Shown here: in pieces, positions 25,901-35,060 of the stretch
How positions within the stretch are numbered: the stretch's first letter is position 1
How the letters are laid out: every line of letters begins with the position of its first letter
NCBI GenBank assembly: GCA_949358305.1
Contig: OX442314.1
Coordinates: 32,113,608-32,173,607, forward strand
Length of the DNA stretch: 60,000 nt
Origin: Strigamia acuminata
Taxonomy: Eukaryota > Arthropoda > Chilopoda > Geophilomorpha > Linotaeniidae
Direction of reading: 5' to 3'
Notes under the pieces: generated by a model
The model's input: the letters and a program-made list of their open reading frames with translations, nothing else
Database searches by the model: none
Told to the model about the DNA's origin: nothing
Program-made: the position numbers and the translations under genes

Positions 25901-26141
25901 TGTACAATATTAGATAATTGAAAAATGAGTTGGTTGTCACAATCAGATAAAGATGAATACAGTGAGAGAGAGTTTTTCCAAGCTTAAAGAAAAAGCATTC
26001 ATATTCAGGTTATTATTTTATCAATGTTCTTAATTACTGAGAATGTAAAAATAAATTAATAAAATGTATAATCAGCTTACTGTTTGAAATGTCTATAAAT
26101 TCAGCGATTAAATAAAAGAAAAATATTCTTAAAATGTTCAT
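5937..26141 (-). CDS. Ionotropic receptor (variant iGluR-type channel), IR gene A, spliced
   Basis: A ligand-gated cation channel of the chemosensory IR class, acting in the plasma membrane. Exons on the minus strand, found from splice consensus and agreement with gene B: 26141-26081 (signal peptide [15 protein letters not shown]), 25785-25574, an exon ending 25116 (start unsure), 25065-24895, 15785-15645, 8871-8783, 7985-7727 (first membrane segment [16 protein letters not shown]), 7653-7466 (pore helix end [13 protein letters not shown]), 6548-6298 (second half of the ligand domain) and 6234-5937 (last membrane segment [19 protein letters not shown]). Exons 7 and 8 and exon 5 have the same lengths as in gene B (259, 188 and 141 bases). 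No stop was seen inside the exons. A short stretch of the first ligand lobe between exons 6 and 7 was not located. Glutamate-contact residues are not conserved, so the ligand is unknown. IR is favoured over a true AMPA or kainate receptor. Confidence 0.72.
8208..8257. repeat. Perfect-arm hairpin in IR gene A intron 6
   Basis: A 16-bp inverted repeat (tactttgtgagacttg and its complement) encloses a second 6-bp stem (aagact/agtctt) and a GTAA loop. It could be a small foldback relic. Confidence 0.7.
8783..8871 (-). CDS. IR gene A exon 6 (first ligand lobe piece)
   Basis: The exon lies between an acceptor TTTTTTACAG and a donor G|GTAAAG. It encodes about 29 residues with the pattern [14 protein letters not shown], matching 30973-30894 of gene B (EILDYILQTISNF). 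The pattern resembles the GY..DLL..IA helix of the iGluR ligand domain. The 9-base length difference from gene B keeps the frame. Confidence 0.6.
8945..9522 (+). repeat. 5' LTR of the BEL/Pao element
   Basis: Begins TGTGAAAATCGAG and ends AAATTTAACA. It contains AATAAA near 9350, a perfect 7-bp hairpin gagcgcc/ggcgctc at 9276-9297, and CGCCATCTT at 9412-9420 in the sense strand. Confidence 0.93.
9524..9541 (+). other. Primer binding site complementary to tRNA-Phe
   Basis: TGGTGCCGAAACCCGGGA is the complement of the eukaryotic tRNA-Phe 3' end (acceptor strand TTTCGGCA plus CCA). It begins one base after the LTR. Confidence 0.85.
9578..14857 (+). CDS. BEL/Pao gag-pol polyprotein
   Basis: A single 1759-residue frame carries all retrotransposition enzymes. 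In order: gag with a capsid-like block ([13 protein letters not shown], residues about 155-260); three cysteine/histidine knuckles (about 375-450, e.g. [14 protein letters not shown]); an aspartic protease (about 485-500) whose active site reads IDGGAQ instead of the usual D(S/T)G; reverse transcriptase (about 770-1010) with YVDDF near residue 906; RNase H (about 1080-1200, [11 protein letters not shown] and FWTDSQ); an integrase zinc domain (H..H..C..C, about 1380-1430); and an integrase core with VDFAG near 1458, SDNGS near 1518 and the Glu of WERMVQ near 1568. The ATG follows the primer site by 36 bases. The stop lies 5 bases inside the 3' LTR. There is no separate envelope gene. Confidence 0.95.
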   Translation: MVRVFELKNRAFRAAILVTETLLTTITAALTGRAAIPQATIELWMQQLEQKHKRAQTTFDATLDQAKSDQEIDTTVQALDALEDRLAAARAELARYIQTYFPPLPPQNLRPDAEAQPTANIDALAAAITAAVSAATPRVTPTNGQPFIKRKPLEIPKFDGRKPEEWGGFWKTFSIQVGDDEQLDATHKLLHLRTYLVGDALDDIKALEITAGNYNTAVTRLQKKYGDKIVLENKYLSNLINLPLVNSDRDRMGLQKLHRHVEINIENLANIEVPLAEIQRTIFPVLSSAIPRNVIMEYDKDCDGERSVTRLMDWLSSYIAKHAKYDMMKTQTKPDAATNKSSFTNNAHNNKGKFKRKEKEPRSGSASQLSVIIIKCQFCDSTEHNRKRCPLSMEERRKKLQKKGICLRCLGKAPHKTEECRTRMKCYSCEGAHHTHVCDTPKSTEVVEGVTHSNSVVTTCPPKSEFLMVQMVKMAGPKLSTSGVCYIDGGAQRTFIRSELVKKLNLKILGTETINLAVFGQEPKSEIRNRVELTLSPANSKSPAVTIEAIETAHVTSTPGEQPNAQLKAELHRRKIEVACKQVALHSKEVDLLIGVDHYWRVMTGQTEFLEENLIAVKTKFGWTLHGQTTNGTRVIAAPVRINKITLTPSTDDLLRRMWELEPIGVRHESVEDSDDAETLQKFEKTIKWTGSKYSVELPWIVDTNELDDNYRGAEQRIMSLIRRFRKQPNLYLEYKKVIDEQLKMGIVEEIPNQTSTGPVYYMPHSPVIKEERITTKLRVVFDASSHRKGHLSLNDCLSKGINFLPSLIFVLLGFRLGRVAMMGDIKKAFHMIEIALKDRDATRFFWIDECWDGIGKALLKVLRQTRVLFGATPSPFLLSATIRHHLRKYEEKYPETVKLLLKCLYVDDFISSLKTVAQALVTFRQSNLIFTEAGMELAKWQTNSPELRAKFREECPSDTLLTSDEDTKVLGIRWNPNSDELGLAVEKTCSPYQKATKREVIKLTAQIFDPLGFATPFTVTARMFFQSLWLRNLPWDDELDIELRADWKKWTDQIPTLKNIAIPRWLGLDEFDQCEVHIFCDASPKAYGAVAYIQNSNGDLIETNFILSKCRVAPVKPLTLPRLELMGALVAVRLADQIKELVTPNEIFFWTDSQICLHWIKNTSKRPPTFVHNRVLEIREKSRVDEWRHVPGVENPADRLTRGMDAEAMIVERLWWKGPDWLRGSRQDWPNLPTETVEEPDEMTEIHVEAVQTTITNVFPFAKFGSLSKAIRTLAWVFRFADNAGKRQQDANQRGRGPLVATELKRARFGLIRIAQAEVYGQEINQLRDGKQIQRDSKLRDLNPQLNDMGLIELQTRLQKSRDLHTAVQPLILPPNHKLTKLILQHSHLQVLHCGLTATLSKFRDLYWTPSARRTLKSILDKCVVCKKIQGRLMREVPGPLPADRTTKCQPFAVTGVDFAGPIIIKGRTTKAYIALFTCATIRAVHLELVPSLSTTDFLGAFERFISRRGLPKTMYSDNGSTFRRAHLELSSLLRSTKDEAFQNYLAQKGIEWKFIVENAPWWGGFWERMVQTVKRCLKKVIGSAHLNFYQFGTFLAQTEAVINRRPITYVYEKPSEAEPLTPAHFLTGIMQTHLPDSGSTEILEPTQKEFVRQWQYQQRMLSTFWSRWSREYLKDLKVQTGKSDKRELQIDDVVIIEEQFKPRLKWKMGRVVEVRRGRDDKVRSCELVLADGGKLRRPVQRLVRLEVGSDIPSPPAV
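14853..15430 (+). repeat. 3' LTR of the BEL/Pao element
   Basis: Same length and apparently the same sequence as 8945-9522. The polyprotein stop codon lies in its first bases. CGCCATCTT is at 15320-15328. Confidence 0.93.
15645..15785 (-). CDS. IR gene A exon 5
   Basis: The exon has 141 bases between acceptor TTTTAGCTTGCAG and donor AAA|GTAAAG. It encodes a segment with [12 protein letters not shown], matching the 141-base exon 31469-31329 of gene B ([12 protein letters not shown]). It lies 215 bp outside the right end of the BEL element, which separates it from exon 6. Confidence 0.68.
15944..17639 (-). repeat. 3' LTR of the non-coding LTR element
   Basis: Begins TGTGACAATG and ends CCGTCACA. 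It contains AAGATGGCC at about 16149-16157 (CCATCTT on the transcribed strand). Small open frames here are duplicated in the other LTR only because the DNA is. Confidence 0.9.
22143..22190. repeat. Short minisatellite, 9-bp unit GGTCAGCGT
   Basis: About five copies in tandem with one variant (GGTCAGCAT), inside the interior of the non-coding LTR element. Confidence 0.85.
22726..22743 (-). other. Primer binding site complementary to tRNA-Gln
   Basis: On the minus strand, TGGAGGTCCCACCGAGAT complements the 3' end of animal tRNA-Gln (CTCGGTGGGACCTCCA). It begins two bases after the LTR and fixes the orientation of the element. Confidence 0.85.
22746..24441 (-). repeat. 5' LTR of the non-coding LTR element
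   Basis: Same length as 15944-17639, with two noticed substitutions. AAGATGGCC is at 22951-22959. Confidence 0.9.
24442..24894. other. Remainder of IR gene A intron 4, nothing recognised
   Basis: Single-copy-looking AT-rich sequence between the LTR element and exon 4. No gene or repeat seen. Confidence 0.5.
24895..26141 (-). CDS. IR gene A exons 1-4: signal peptide and N-terminal domain
   Basis: Exon 1 (26141-26081, 61 bases) encodes a hydrophobic signal peptide and ends A|GTAAGC. Exon 2 (25785-25574) has [20 protein letters not shown], matching KIQMSARQFSNTSLDFNYAP in gene B; its donor is a less usual GTTATG. Exon 3 ends CCCA|GTAAGAC at 25116, and its start is unclear. A 50-bp intron leads to exon 4 (25065-24895), with [17 protein letters not shown], nearly the same in gene B. 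The conserved order and lengths support a real gene. Confidence 0.65.
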
Positions 26142-26299
26142 GATAAGAGAAAACTTGTACGCTGTTTAGTTCACAGTCCCAGTGATATTGACTGCTGCAC
26201 ACGCTTGACACGAGACACGATCAAACTGATGTTAGCAACCATTGCGAACAACCCGTGTAAAAATAACCACAACTGTCATTCCACAAACAATTAGATAAA

Positions 26300-26830
26300 T
26301 CAAACAACTGTCAAGTTGCAAGATTTTGTCCGGAGATCTCGCTGCACGACCGTGAAGCGCGAACACGATATTAAATAAATGATGATTGATTGTGAGTGGC
26401 GGTCGGATAACTCGCGGTCAGTGGAGGACTGCTGAGGCTTACTGCTTATTGTTTCCAGTGCCAACTGGTGACAGTGAGTGTCATATTCATGTGCTCCCCT
26501 TGTCAGTGCACCTACTTTGAATTTGCTGATGAAATACTCTGGTGCAAATTCTTCTCCAACCAACTCCTCAATCAGAGCTTTGACCTTTGCAAACATCACG
26601 ATGTACGCCGACTTTACTTTGCATTCCATCAAGCAGAACACCATTGGCAGAGTTCGTGTAGTTGCGTCTGATACTTCTACATGATGTAAGAGCGTGTATA
26701 ATTGAAGAAACAAAGCGCATACAGTCCGCAAAGCTCCATTGCCAAGAAAACTCATGCACTCGTTGTAATGTATTGCGGCGATCCGGGTTTTTACTTGAGA
26801 AATCGAGGAGACTTATCAAGCAATCGTCGT
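26300..26830 (-). pseudogene. MULE-type transposase fragment, decayed
   Basis: The minus-strand frame 26755-26300 contains the block FLGNGALRTVCALFLQLYTL, then LPMVFCLMECKVKSAY and FAKVKALIEELVGEEFAPEYF. This is the order of the MULE catalytic domain (D/NGTF..QLYT, then P.VFCLM..K....Y...F..LK). The first catalytic position is N instead of D. The preceding residues (NTLQRVHEF) are in another frame, so at least one frameshift is present, and similarity fades after about 26500. No terminal repeats were seen. It lies just upstream of IR gene A exon 1 and is dead. Confidence 0.6.
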
Positions 26831-26959
26831 AGAGATGCCGTACAGGACTTCTACTCTGTGGCCAAATGTTTGTCTAGGGGAATGATTTTACACAGAGTAA
26901 AGGAAAAATTAGATAGTTTTAATTAGTTCAAAAATACACCGGAGATATATGCAAAATAA

Positions 26960-27690
26960 TAATGTTTGGGGTCGATCTGACTTCTTCTTCACCAATATAA
27001 ACTCACAGTCGACCGTTGGCTCCAAGATGGCGTCGATGGCGTCGTGTGAGCGCGGGATTTTAGCGGAGTAAACTCAACGCTAAAATACGCCTCTAAATAT
27101 TCTAAAATCCTCGCGGAGCAAGCTCAACACGAGAATACGTCTTGCACACAGCGGTTCGATTATTACGGAGCAAGCTCGACGTAACAATCGGTCTTTACAC
27201 AGATCGCTTTGTGGAGTTAAACTCGACACAAAGCCTTCAAATTGACAGAGCAAGCTCAATGTCAATTTACACACAGAAATGGCTTAAATTACGCGTAGTA
27301 ATTCAAGCAGAAAGGCGCTATTCCGTACAGTTGGCACGGACCAGCAATGAATCTCAACTCTTCCAGATATCACAGATCACACTTAGCAACGGTTGGCATA
27401 AGTTTGACACAGATGTGAATGGTTTGGAAGCAGAATCAAGAATGCGGGAAGAGTGGGCCAAAACCGTTTGGCTCACTCCTAAATCTGCTCAGTAAAGCTG
27501 CGCAGATGACGAGTTGCACAAAGATCACACACGGCCGCCTTCGGGTCGTGTGCAGCAATTGAGCCGGGCACGCGCGAGGGGAAGGGATGCTCCGCCCAGG
27601 CACACGCCTAGCAGCATCATCAAAGCAATGCACGCTGCAGCGTGATTGGTTGACGCTGTTGCTGGGCCAAAACTTGCTGCAAAACACAAT
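26960..27690 (-). repeat. LTR-like stretch (possible solo LTR), ends not proven
   Basis: It has the same order of parts as the E1 and E2 LTRs on the plus strand: ccaagatggcgtcg (27022-), a run of hairpins, then a GC-rich part with a gcacacgcc segment. No flanking duplication could be confirmed, so the ends are approximate and the element type is inferred. Confidence 0.4.
27052..27308. repeat. Array of six hairpins with unrelated stems and a shared loop
   Basis: Five hairpins carry the loop GGAG(C/T)AA(G/A)CTC(A/G)AC or a close variant. Stems: attttagc/gctaaaat (27057-27086), ctcg/cgag (27110-27133, weaker), cgattattac/gtaacaatcg (27157-27190, one mismatch), gctttgt/acaaagc (27206-27234) and aaattgaca/tgtcaattt (27239-27268). 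A sixth stem, gcttaaattac/gtaattcaagc (27282-27308, one mismatch), has only a short loop. Spacers share TTNACACAG. Each stem sequence differs but pairs with itself. Confidence 0.8.
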
Positions 27691-28248
27691 ATTATTTGGG
27701 TAATATTGTGTCTTGTTTTATATTTGATTAATATATATTCTATTTCAATTTACATTGAAACAAAACATATAAGCTTGTTGAATATGTTTTTAAGACAATT
27801 TGGAAATATGGTGCGCACTCAAATAGGAATATTTGAGGTCACCACAGTATCAAGTTCTTCTCTGTCGTAAATAACAGAATGTCAAATTAACAATGACACA
27901 ACAAAATTAAAATGATATAGAATAATCACATCTAGTTTATTATGCCTACTATCATGGGTTAAATTTATTATAACAATTTATTTTATTGTTTCTTTTATTT
28001 AAAATGCAAACCGCTTTTAATCTATTTTATTTTTAAATATCAAGAACATTTGGGTTTAAAGAATGAAATAGAGCAATCTTAATACAAATTAATGATGTGC
28101 AAGTACAGTTGCTAATGTGGCCAGCTACAATTCTACGATGTTGGTAAAATGTATTTGAGTGAGTAAATATAGGAAAATATGTTGCTTCATTTAGAGTTTA
28201 AGTTGGTGCAGGTGACACACGACATTGTTTGGCTTTTGGCTGCTGGAT
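27691..28248. other. 3' flank of IR gene B, no gene seen
   Basis: AT-rich. The part from about 27965 is similar to the flank of gene A at 5690-5830. Confidence 0.55.
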
Positions 28249-31200
28249 TTATATGCGTGATCGATAAACGGTCCCAAAAAGAAATTCCACAAGAAATATT
28301 ATTGCAGAGCAGAAAACTCCTCCAATGAGAATTAGAAATGCTGTGATTGTGTGATATAGAGAGATGGGTTTGCAGTCATTTCCTGTTTTGCAAAATGTTT
28401 TTATTTTGTACTTATTGTCAAGTCTGCTTATGATTCCTTTTTCTTTTAAGTTCAAAATGCTAAAACGAATAATTGAAGTTGAATTTTAAAATCGTTACAA
28501 ATTTTCCCCTACGGTACTCACTTCTGATTAAATAACTCAACATGTTTGGATTTTTTTATTAAACTTGAAATAGCCTGAAAGAGTCCCGATCGGAATTTCC
28601 ATAAAACTGAACGTACAGTTTCGTCCATGCATCTGTTTCAAGATATTGTAATAATGAATGATGGCATTGTTGCTCGTCGAAAGCAGTTTTGGAGCGTCTG
28701 TGACATCAATGATTCCTGTTTCGGCGCTTTTTTCCAGACGATGCCATATTTTCCGTGTAAGTTTTGTTTGTTCCAACTATCACAGAAAAAAAAAGACCAT
28801 AATTTGCTAACCGCGCAGGCAAAGATGAGCTATTGAATTTATTAAAAAAAGTGCATGACAATTTCGTTAACATGCATATTTTTGCAGTTTTTGATATTTA
28901 CCGGTAGGTGCTTTAATTCTTTCAGTTGCAATGACGGGAAGGTTGCCCACCGTTTTAACCAGACACAGTCGCATACCACGAAATTTGCGGCAATGTCGGG
29001 GTACAACATAGGTGAAAAATGTGTTTGGGATTCCTGATTCCCAAAGATTCCCACAGATTCTTACAGATTCCAACAGATTCTTACAGATTCCCACAGATTC
29101 TTACAGATTCTTATAGATTCTTACAGATTTCCACAGATTCTTACAGATTCCCACAGATTCTTACAGATTTCCACAGATTCTTACAGATACCTACAGATTC
29201 TTACAGATTCCCACAGATTCTTACAGATTCTCACAGATTCTTACAGATTCCCACAGATTCTTACAGATTCTTACAGATTCCCACAGATTCTTACAGATTA
29301 CCACAGAATCTTACAGATTCCCACAGAATCTTACAGATTCCCACAGATTCTTACAGATTCCCACAGATTCTTACAGATTCCCACAGATTCTTACAGATTC
29401 CCACAGGTTCTTACAGATTCCCACAGATTCCAATCTTGGGAATCCTCACGAATCTTGTGAAATCTCGCAAAATCTCGCAAAATCTCACGAGAACTCGTAA
29501 AATCTCACGAGAACTCGTAAAATCTCACGAGAACTCGTAAAATCTCACGAGAACTCGTAAAATCTCACGAGAACTCGTAAAATCTCACGAGAACTCGTAA
29601 AATCTCACGAGAACTCGTAAAATCTCACGAAAACTCGTAAAATCTCACAAGATTATAGCCAAATCCCAAGATTCCAGATTTCAGATTCTCGAGATTCTGA
29701 GTTCCTAGTGAATCTTAAAAGGCGTACGGGTTTCCACTCATACGTCGGATCCCCTCGAGCAGTGTGGTAGCACTTGGTGATTTCAAACTGAATCTAAGAG
29801 CACTGCCGCTGTGTCACAACTACAGTACATACTAGTATAACTCTCAGATTTATCATTTTCTACTTCATTCGTAACAAATAAGAATCGTTTCATCAGGAGT
29901 GTTCTCTTCTACCAATATGACCCAGTAAAGCCAGGACGTTGAACACCGCTGCGTTACATCGTAGCCGTTATATCCTGAAGCATGCCCCCATTCCTGAATC
30001 TTTGGTGCAGGGCTCACTACCAGCGCCAAGACGAAACAAAAAGTTACTTGTAGTGCGGTGCGACGATTACCAGTATGTAAAATTACTAACAAAATTGCAA
30101 CAGGCTAAGTGCTTTGACATTACTTACTACCTTAATGAGCGTGTGAGGGTACCAGTCTCTAAACGCGTACAAGTTGACATTGTCATCCAACAATACGTCT
30201 TGAATACTGTTGTATTGCAGTCGCGATGTTGTAACAGTGAGTGATGTATATAGTAGCGCACTGTAGCTTGAAATGATTAGCAAACGAAAGAAGTATTCCG
30301 ATCCAGAAATTGTATTAACTTTAGAAAAAAAAGAAAAATTACTTGTGACTTGATTAGTAATCTTATTGAGGCGTATTTACCTGAAGTTGAGGTTACGTTT
30401 CTGCGGTATTTGGTGATAAAAGCAAGAGACAGCGCGATCAAGAAGTAAATAGCTAAAATACACAACCAAACAACCGTGGGAAATGGTTGGAAAAATGTCG
30501 TCCATAAGTATTCTTTGATGACGCCGTCTTGTCGCATGACCAATCCATATGCGTCTGTATAGCTGGGAACATTTACGAAGTCGAAATTTCGCACACGGTC
30601 TGCACTGATTGCATATATTCCTTCGACGATGTCGTGTGGCTTGTAAAAGAATACACAAGGTGAATGTTAAATGTATTTTCTTTAAAATGTCCTGAACAAG
30701 TCTTAAACACTATCTTTGCGCAAACTAATCGTATCACAACCTTTTTATTAAATTAAAAAGCACTTACTATCTTTTTCATATCTAACGATACATTTTTGCA
30801 ACACTTAATGGTAATGTTTACTATTGAGCTATAAATACAGAAATGTTTATGTTATTCTTGTGAAAGTAGCTTACCAAACAACAAAAGCTTTACCAAAAGT
30901 TACTAATTGTCTGTAATATGTAATCTAGAATTTCGCCATATAGCAATTCAAATTCAAATTTTATTTTGTCAACCTATAAATAAAAAAAACTTAAAGTTTT
31001 TTCGATTATCATTTTTACTGTTTTCTTTTTGGTCAATACTTTCTATTTGAGCCAGAATGGGACATAGGGTGTATACTTGATACCCCAAAAAACCATCCCT
31101 CAATCTCATCCCACAACACATCCCAAAAAATTGTATTCAGGTTACGTGGTCTATCATTATAGTTACCTAGGCAGTCAGTTTCCCAGTGTCCTCATACCTT

Positions 31201-32794
31201 TTCCCGTTGCATGAAGCACCTGCTTGGTTGGGTAACCTGTGGGCAGCAAGGTCGGGTTGTCTTTCTTACCACCCGGCCCATGTGTCGCTCATGGTACTAG
31301 TAATTTTAATTGTAATAGCATGCTTTACCTGGATCGTAGTGAAATTTTGTTTTCTCAAAACCAATGTTGTGTGGAAAATTTCTTCAAATTGACATTTTTG
31401 TTGCTCTACACATTTTATCCCAAAGTTGGTAATTTGAAAAATGTTCCCATCCAATTGATATTTCAATTCCTGCAAGCTAACATTCTACAATTTAAGACAC
31501 AAAAATAAACAATTATGATAGTTTCTTAAATTTTAATTATATTACAGCTAGGCAATAAATGGTGTTAACTATAGGCTTGTCCAATTTAATAAATAAAATC
31601 TAGTACTTTAAAGAAAAAATACCAGGGGGAGGGCTTGACCCTTACCCCCGGTCTAGCCCGAGACCGGTATTTTTTCTTTTAAGTATTAGATTTTATTTAT
31701 TAAATTGGACAAGCCTATAGTTAACAACATTTATTGCCTATTTATATAATTCATATTTTGCGTCATAACATACGAAGCAAAATATTCAATTTTGCATCTG
31801 CTGCTACGGTATTTCAAAGATCAAATAAATTGAATGTTAATCTTGTTAGACAATAAAATTGCACTAATCTTTAAAAAGTGTTGAAGTTAATGGTGTTAAT
31901 TAATAACAAGATGAACATCCACACTGTGAATACTTTAACTATTGACTCGTACAGTTTTACGTTCAGAATATGTGAATAAGTAAACTCTATTCTGTCTCCA
32001 TAGGATTAGATCATGTAATACGGGCAAATCTGCATGATGCTTTGGGTTTGGAATTCCTCGTGTTTCCTTGATGACAAATACCAATACTTTGTTTTTAATT
32101 GATAAAGTACAATGAGCAAGCTGAAATTAAGATTTATTTGTAAATAAAGTGTATAACCATTGTGTATAAATTTAGAACTAGGAGAAATGCTATCATTAGG
32201 TAAACAAGCATTAAGTCGACAAGCCGTACTGTTGGTAGGTGGATAGCTAATCATAACCTGGATTTAGTCCCGTTCTTATCACACAACTTGTCGATCTAAT
32301 GCTTCATCCACAATGAGTGGGATGAATAGATCTTTACTTGCTCAAAACTTTCCATCCAAATGAAAATCAGCTGAAAAGGAGCATAATTGAAATCTAATGA
32401 TGTATTACTGAACTGTCGAGCCGACATTTGAATTTTTCCAATCCAATTGAAATGCATCAATTTCAACAAACAGTTTGACACTAGAGCAAGAACATGGAAG
32501 GAATATAAAGGAATATAAACCTAAATAAATTTGAGATTTATGAACCATAATCATCCTGATAATAAATGATGTGTATTTTTCTTGCGTTTGTAATTTGTAC
32601 AATATTAGACAATTGAAAATAGAGTTCGTTATTACAGTTAGCAACGAGTGAATTAGATAAAGAAGTATTTTCCCGTGCTAAAACGAAAAATTTACGTAAA
32701 CATTTATGCGGTGTATACTTCTCTAAAGATTACTTTTTGAAATATCGACACATCCAGCAAAGAAGCAAAAGAAAAATACTCTTAAAATGTTCAT
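28249..32794 (-). CDS. Ionotropic receptor, IR gene B (paralogue of A), with frame damage
   Basis: Exons on the minus strand: 32794-32734 (signal peptide MNILRVFFFCFFAG), 32480-about 32290, about 32230-32145, 32120-31953, 31469-31329, 30973-30894, 30639-30381 (membrane segment VVWLCILAIYFLIALSL), 30318-30131 (SSYSALLYTSLTV), 28776-28522 and 28459-28249 (last membrane segment FLILIGGVFCSAIIFLVEFLF). The exon plan is the same as in gene A. Damage: exon 9 has 255 bases against 251 in A, one extra codon plus one extra A in a run of A (near 28550), which shifts the frame. Exon 2 appears shifted near its end. The tail after the last membrane segment is cut short by a stop at 28249. It is therefore a probable young pseudogene, unless the extra bases are sequencing errors. 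The role would be that of gene A. Confidence 0.62.
29041..29440. repeat. Minisatellite, 20-bp unit ttacagattcccacagattc
   Basis: About 20 copies with small variants (ttatagattc, ccacagaatc). The long plus-strand frame across it (29019-29540) is a product of the repeat and not a gene. It lies in intron 8 of IR gene B. Confidence 0.92.
29453..29650. repeat. Second minisatellite, 20-bp unit aaaatctcacgagaactcgt
   Basis: About nine copies directly follow the first array. The unit is the same length but of different sequence and contains the near-palindrome ctcacgagaactcgt. Confidence 0.9.
31549..31740. mobile_element. Palindromic MITE-like foldback element
   Basis: Arms of 74-75 bp (31549-31623 and 31666-31740), complementary with only a few mismatches, flank a 42-bp GC-rich loop. 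The ends read (a)ggcaataaatg and its complement, flanked by TA on both sides, as in Tc1/mariner-type MITEs. It lies in intron 4 of IR gene B. Confidence 0.75.
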
Positions 32795-32799
32795 CCTCC

Positions 32800-33930
32800 A
32801 ATTGAGCTCTACCTGGCCCGTGGTCTCAACACGACCTCACAATGTGTAGAATTCTCGTGTTGACGATTTGCTTTAGCAACTGTTGCTCAGTTTATTCAAT
32901 TAACTTTTATGTGTATTGGCATCCGGTGTCTGCATCCGACCCGAGACACATGCCACGATGTCGATTTCATATCAATTATAATCAGAATCGATTTGTAATT
33001 AAATACACCGAAAGAGAATGTGAGCATTTGACTGAATAGCAGAATAATAACTTAGACAAAAATGAAAAGACTCACAACTGTGAATATTAATTTAAATTGG
33101 ACAAAACAAACACGAACTAAACCTATTTCTAGGGTGAAACAAACTTGCTAGCATTAAATAACAATAGTGACATAAACTGTGATATTTAGTAATGTGCGAA
33201 GTTAAGATGATAAGAAGTCTCGCAGGGAAGTCAGGCATCCAAATTTTTTGGCTAAATGTTTTGCAATTATCCAGAAATTTGTTGGATAATTGTATAATTT
33301 TCAGTATTAATGGCAACCACGTTTTCTTGTGACCCCAAATGTCCTTACGATATTTGGGTATAATTTATTAGATGATAAGACCTAGGACGATTAAATACAA
33401 GACTTGTGACTGCAATATGGTCTTACCCGCCGTGGTATGGGGATTTACCACAGCAGGAGGGACGCACACATCACATAATAACAAGACAGGGACTCAGATT
33501 GTTAGGTTTGGCCTTTAATCGTTGTCTGGGGTTGGGTCACCTATCTTACTGTGTGGCTGTGCTGTTAGGCACGCTACACCGGCGTCCGACCCGTCACACA
33601 CAGAATGTAAGTCCCATGGGTGACGTGGTCGGTCACATCGGACGAACACTCTGCCGTATTTACCCGTACGACCCATGTAGCCGCTCATGGAGGCTGCAGC
33701 AGGCACATCTTCCTGCTACTGAGCGTGTGACGGTTATAAAACCGTATAATTTCCGATTTGCCGCCAGATGGCGCTATTTAACTAAAAGCGCGCATTTTCG
33801 AATGAATTGCGAGAATTATAATTAATTGTCGGAATGACGTGAATAAATATAAATTATTTATTAAACATGATAAAGTATTATTTACTTAAATATTGATTCT
33901 GCCGAATCAATATTATATTTTATATTTACT
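32800..33930. other. Upstream region of IR gene B, nothing recognised
   Basis: Mostly AT-rich. A GC-richer block at about 33400-33740 could be part of an old LTR, but neither ends nor a duplication could be found. Confidence 0.4.
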
Positions 33931-34076
33931 TGTTGAAGGGGACCAATCGGACCCTTCTGGACCCAATTCCATATTAGGTCCGAACCCCGGTCTCTATTAG
34001 GTCCGGACTAGTGATCCACGAATCCGTCGATCCAGGCACCTGATTGGCTGTCGCCAATCTGATTGTTCTCAGGAAC

Positions 34077-34084
34077 TATATAAG
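34077..34084 (+). promoter_or_regulatory. TATA box of element X
   Basis: TATATAAG is followed 10-30 bases later by pyrimidine-rich sequence and a small hairpin (accagg/ctgg). This is consistent with an LTR promoter. Confidence 0.5.
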
Positions 34085-34479
34085 CTCTGGTTTTCTACCA
34101 GGCCCCTGGCTTGTTTTCTGTATGTTTGTATGTATTGTTGGTTATCGTTTGATTTCTCTCTTTCTTAACCGACACATCAGGCCCCCTCGACTCTCATCCG
34201 ACTGGATATTGTCGTTGTAGCGTCATTTCGGGAAGACTAACTCCGGTTACCAAATGGTCCCGTAACGTTAGCCAGCTGCTCTAAGGGGCAGTAGGATTTC
34301 GTACGGTGGCTTAATATAACGGTCGTATATAGTACGACCTTGCTAAATGAAAGTAGGTCCCTCAGCTAACTGGCCTCAGTCCGCTGCAGGATGGCTGTTG
34401 TAAATAGCCCTCGCAGGTTCCTGTCTTTCTGCGATCGGTCCTTCCGCACGTTAAAAGTCGGTAAAGGCCTAATGCACAG

Positions 34480-34960
34480 GTAACACGCCGGGTTGGTAGC
34501 CCGTGAGCAATATCCGTGAAGATGTTGCGTTAAATAACTACCTGGATAATGGTAATCCAACAGCAGTGGCTGATTAATATTTTACCCGGTGCTCGGTCTA
34601 ATGACCCCGTCATCGTAAGGCATGCTGGCGGATGGAGGAGTCAAATCCTCCCGCGATGGTTCCCTCAACCGTCGTGACGGTCCCCGCCCCATCGTACACT
34701 CCGGGTCGGTATCCCGTGAACGGTATTACAAATACTGTGCTAAATAAAATACCCAGGTATTGGTAATCCTGTAATTGGCAAGTCCATAGGAATGTTTACT
34801 TGGTGGTTGGTACCACCGATAGCGACTAAAAGCGTACAAACAAATACTCGGCGCCTGATCACGAGATCTTGTCGTCGTAAGGCATGCTGGCGGATGGAGC
34901 CTCAACAACTCCCGCGACGGTCCTGTCGACTGTCGCGACTGTCCCCGCCCCATTAATATT
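34480..34960 (+). repeat. Tandem duplication, about 262-bp unit
   Basis: The string cgtaaggcatgctggcgg occurs at about 34614 and 34876. The flanks align on both sides, including tggtaatcc and gtccccgccccat. The copies are diverged. Confidence 0.65.
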
Positions 34961-35060
34961 TATACAACAATTCATTTGTTGTATTCCACTAATCACTTTG
35001 TATTTATTTGACCTGGAATATTCTACAGAATATTCCTTTCCATACGAAGGACTCTTCGTA

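Larger units (their letters stand above)
33931..35060 (+). mobile_element. Left part of an older plus-strand retroelement X (LTR-like)
   Basis: The stretch starts TGTTGAAGGGG and has a TATA box (tatataag, 34077-34084) in plus orientation. It is interrupted at 35060/35061 by E2, whose 4-bp duplication shows that it continues at 45754. It is proposed as the 5' LTR or leader of the element whose gag-like gene lies at 49479-50660. No primer site could be identified, so the limits are uncertain. Confidence 0.45.

Noticed and set aside
26960-27690. Firm call of a solo LTR with target duplication
   Set aside because: Several start points were tried (26951, 26962) against the end near 27690, but no matching 4-5 bp flanks were found, so only a low-confidence repeat is listed.
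29019-29540. Long plus-strand open frame with repeated Y-R-F-P-Q-I-L-T-D-S phrases
   Set aside because: It is an accident of the 20-bp minisatellite, which has few stops in that frame; no start context and no homologue recognised.
33406-33825. Plus-strand open frame of 139 codons
   Set aside because: No recognisable domain and no ATG context of note; GC-richer block possibly an old LTR.
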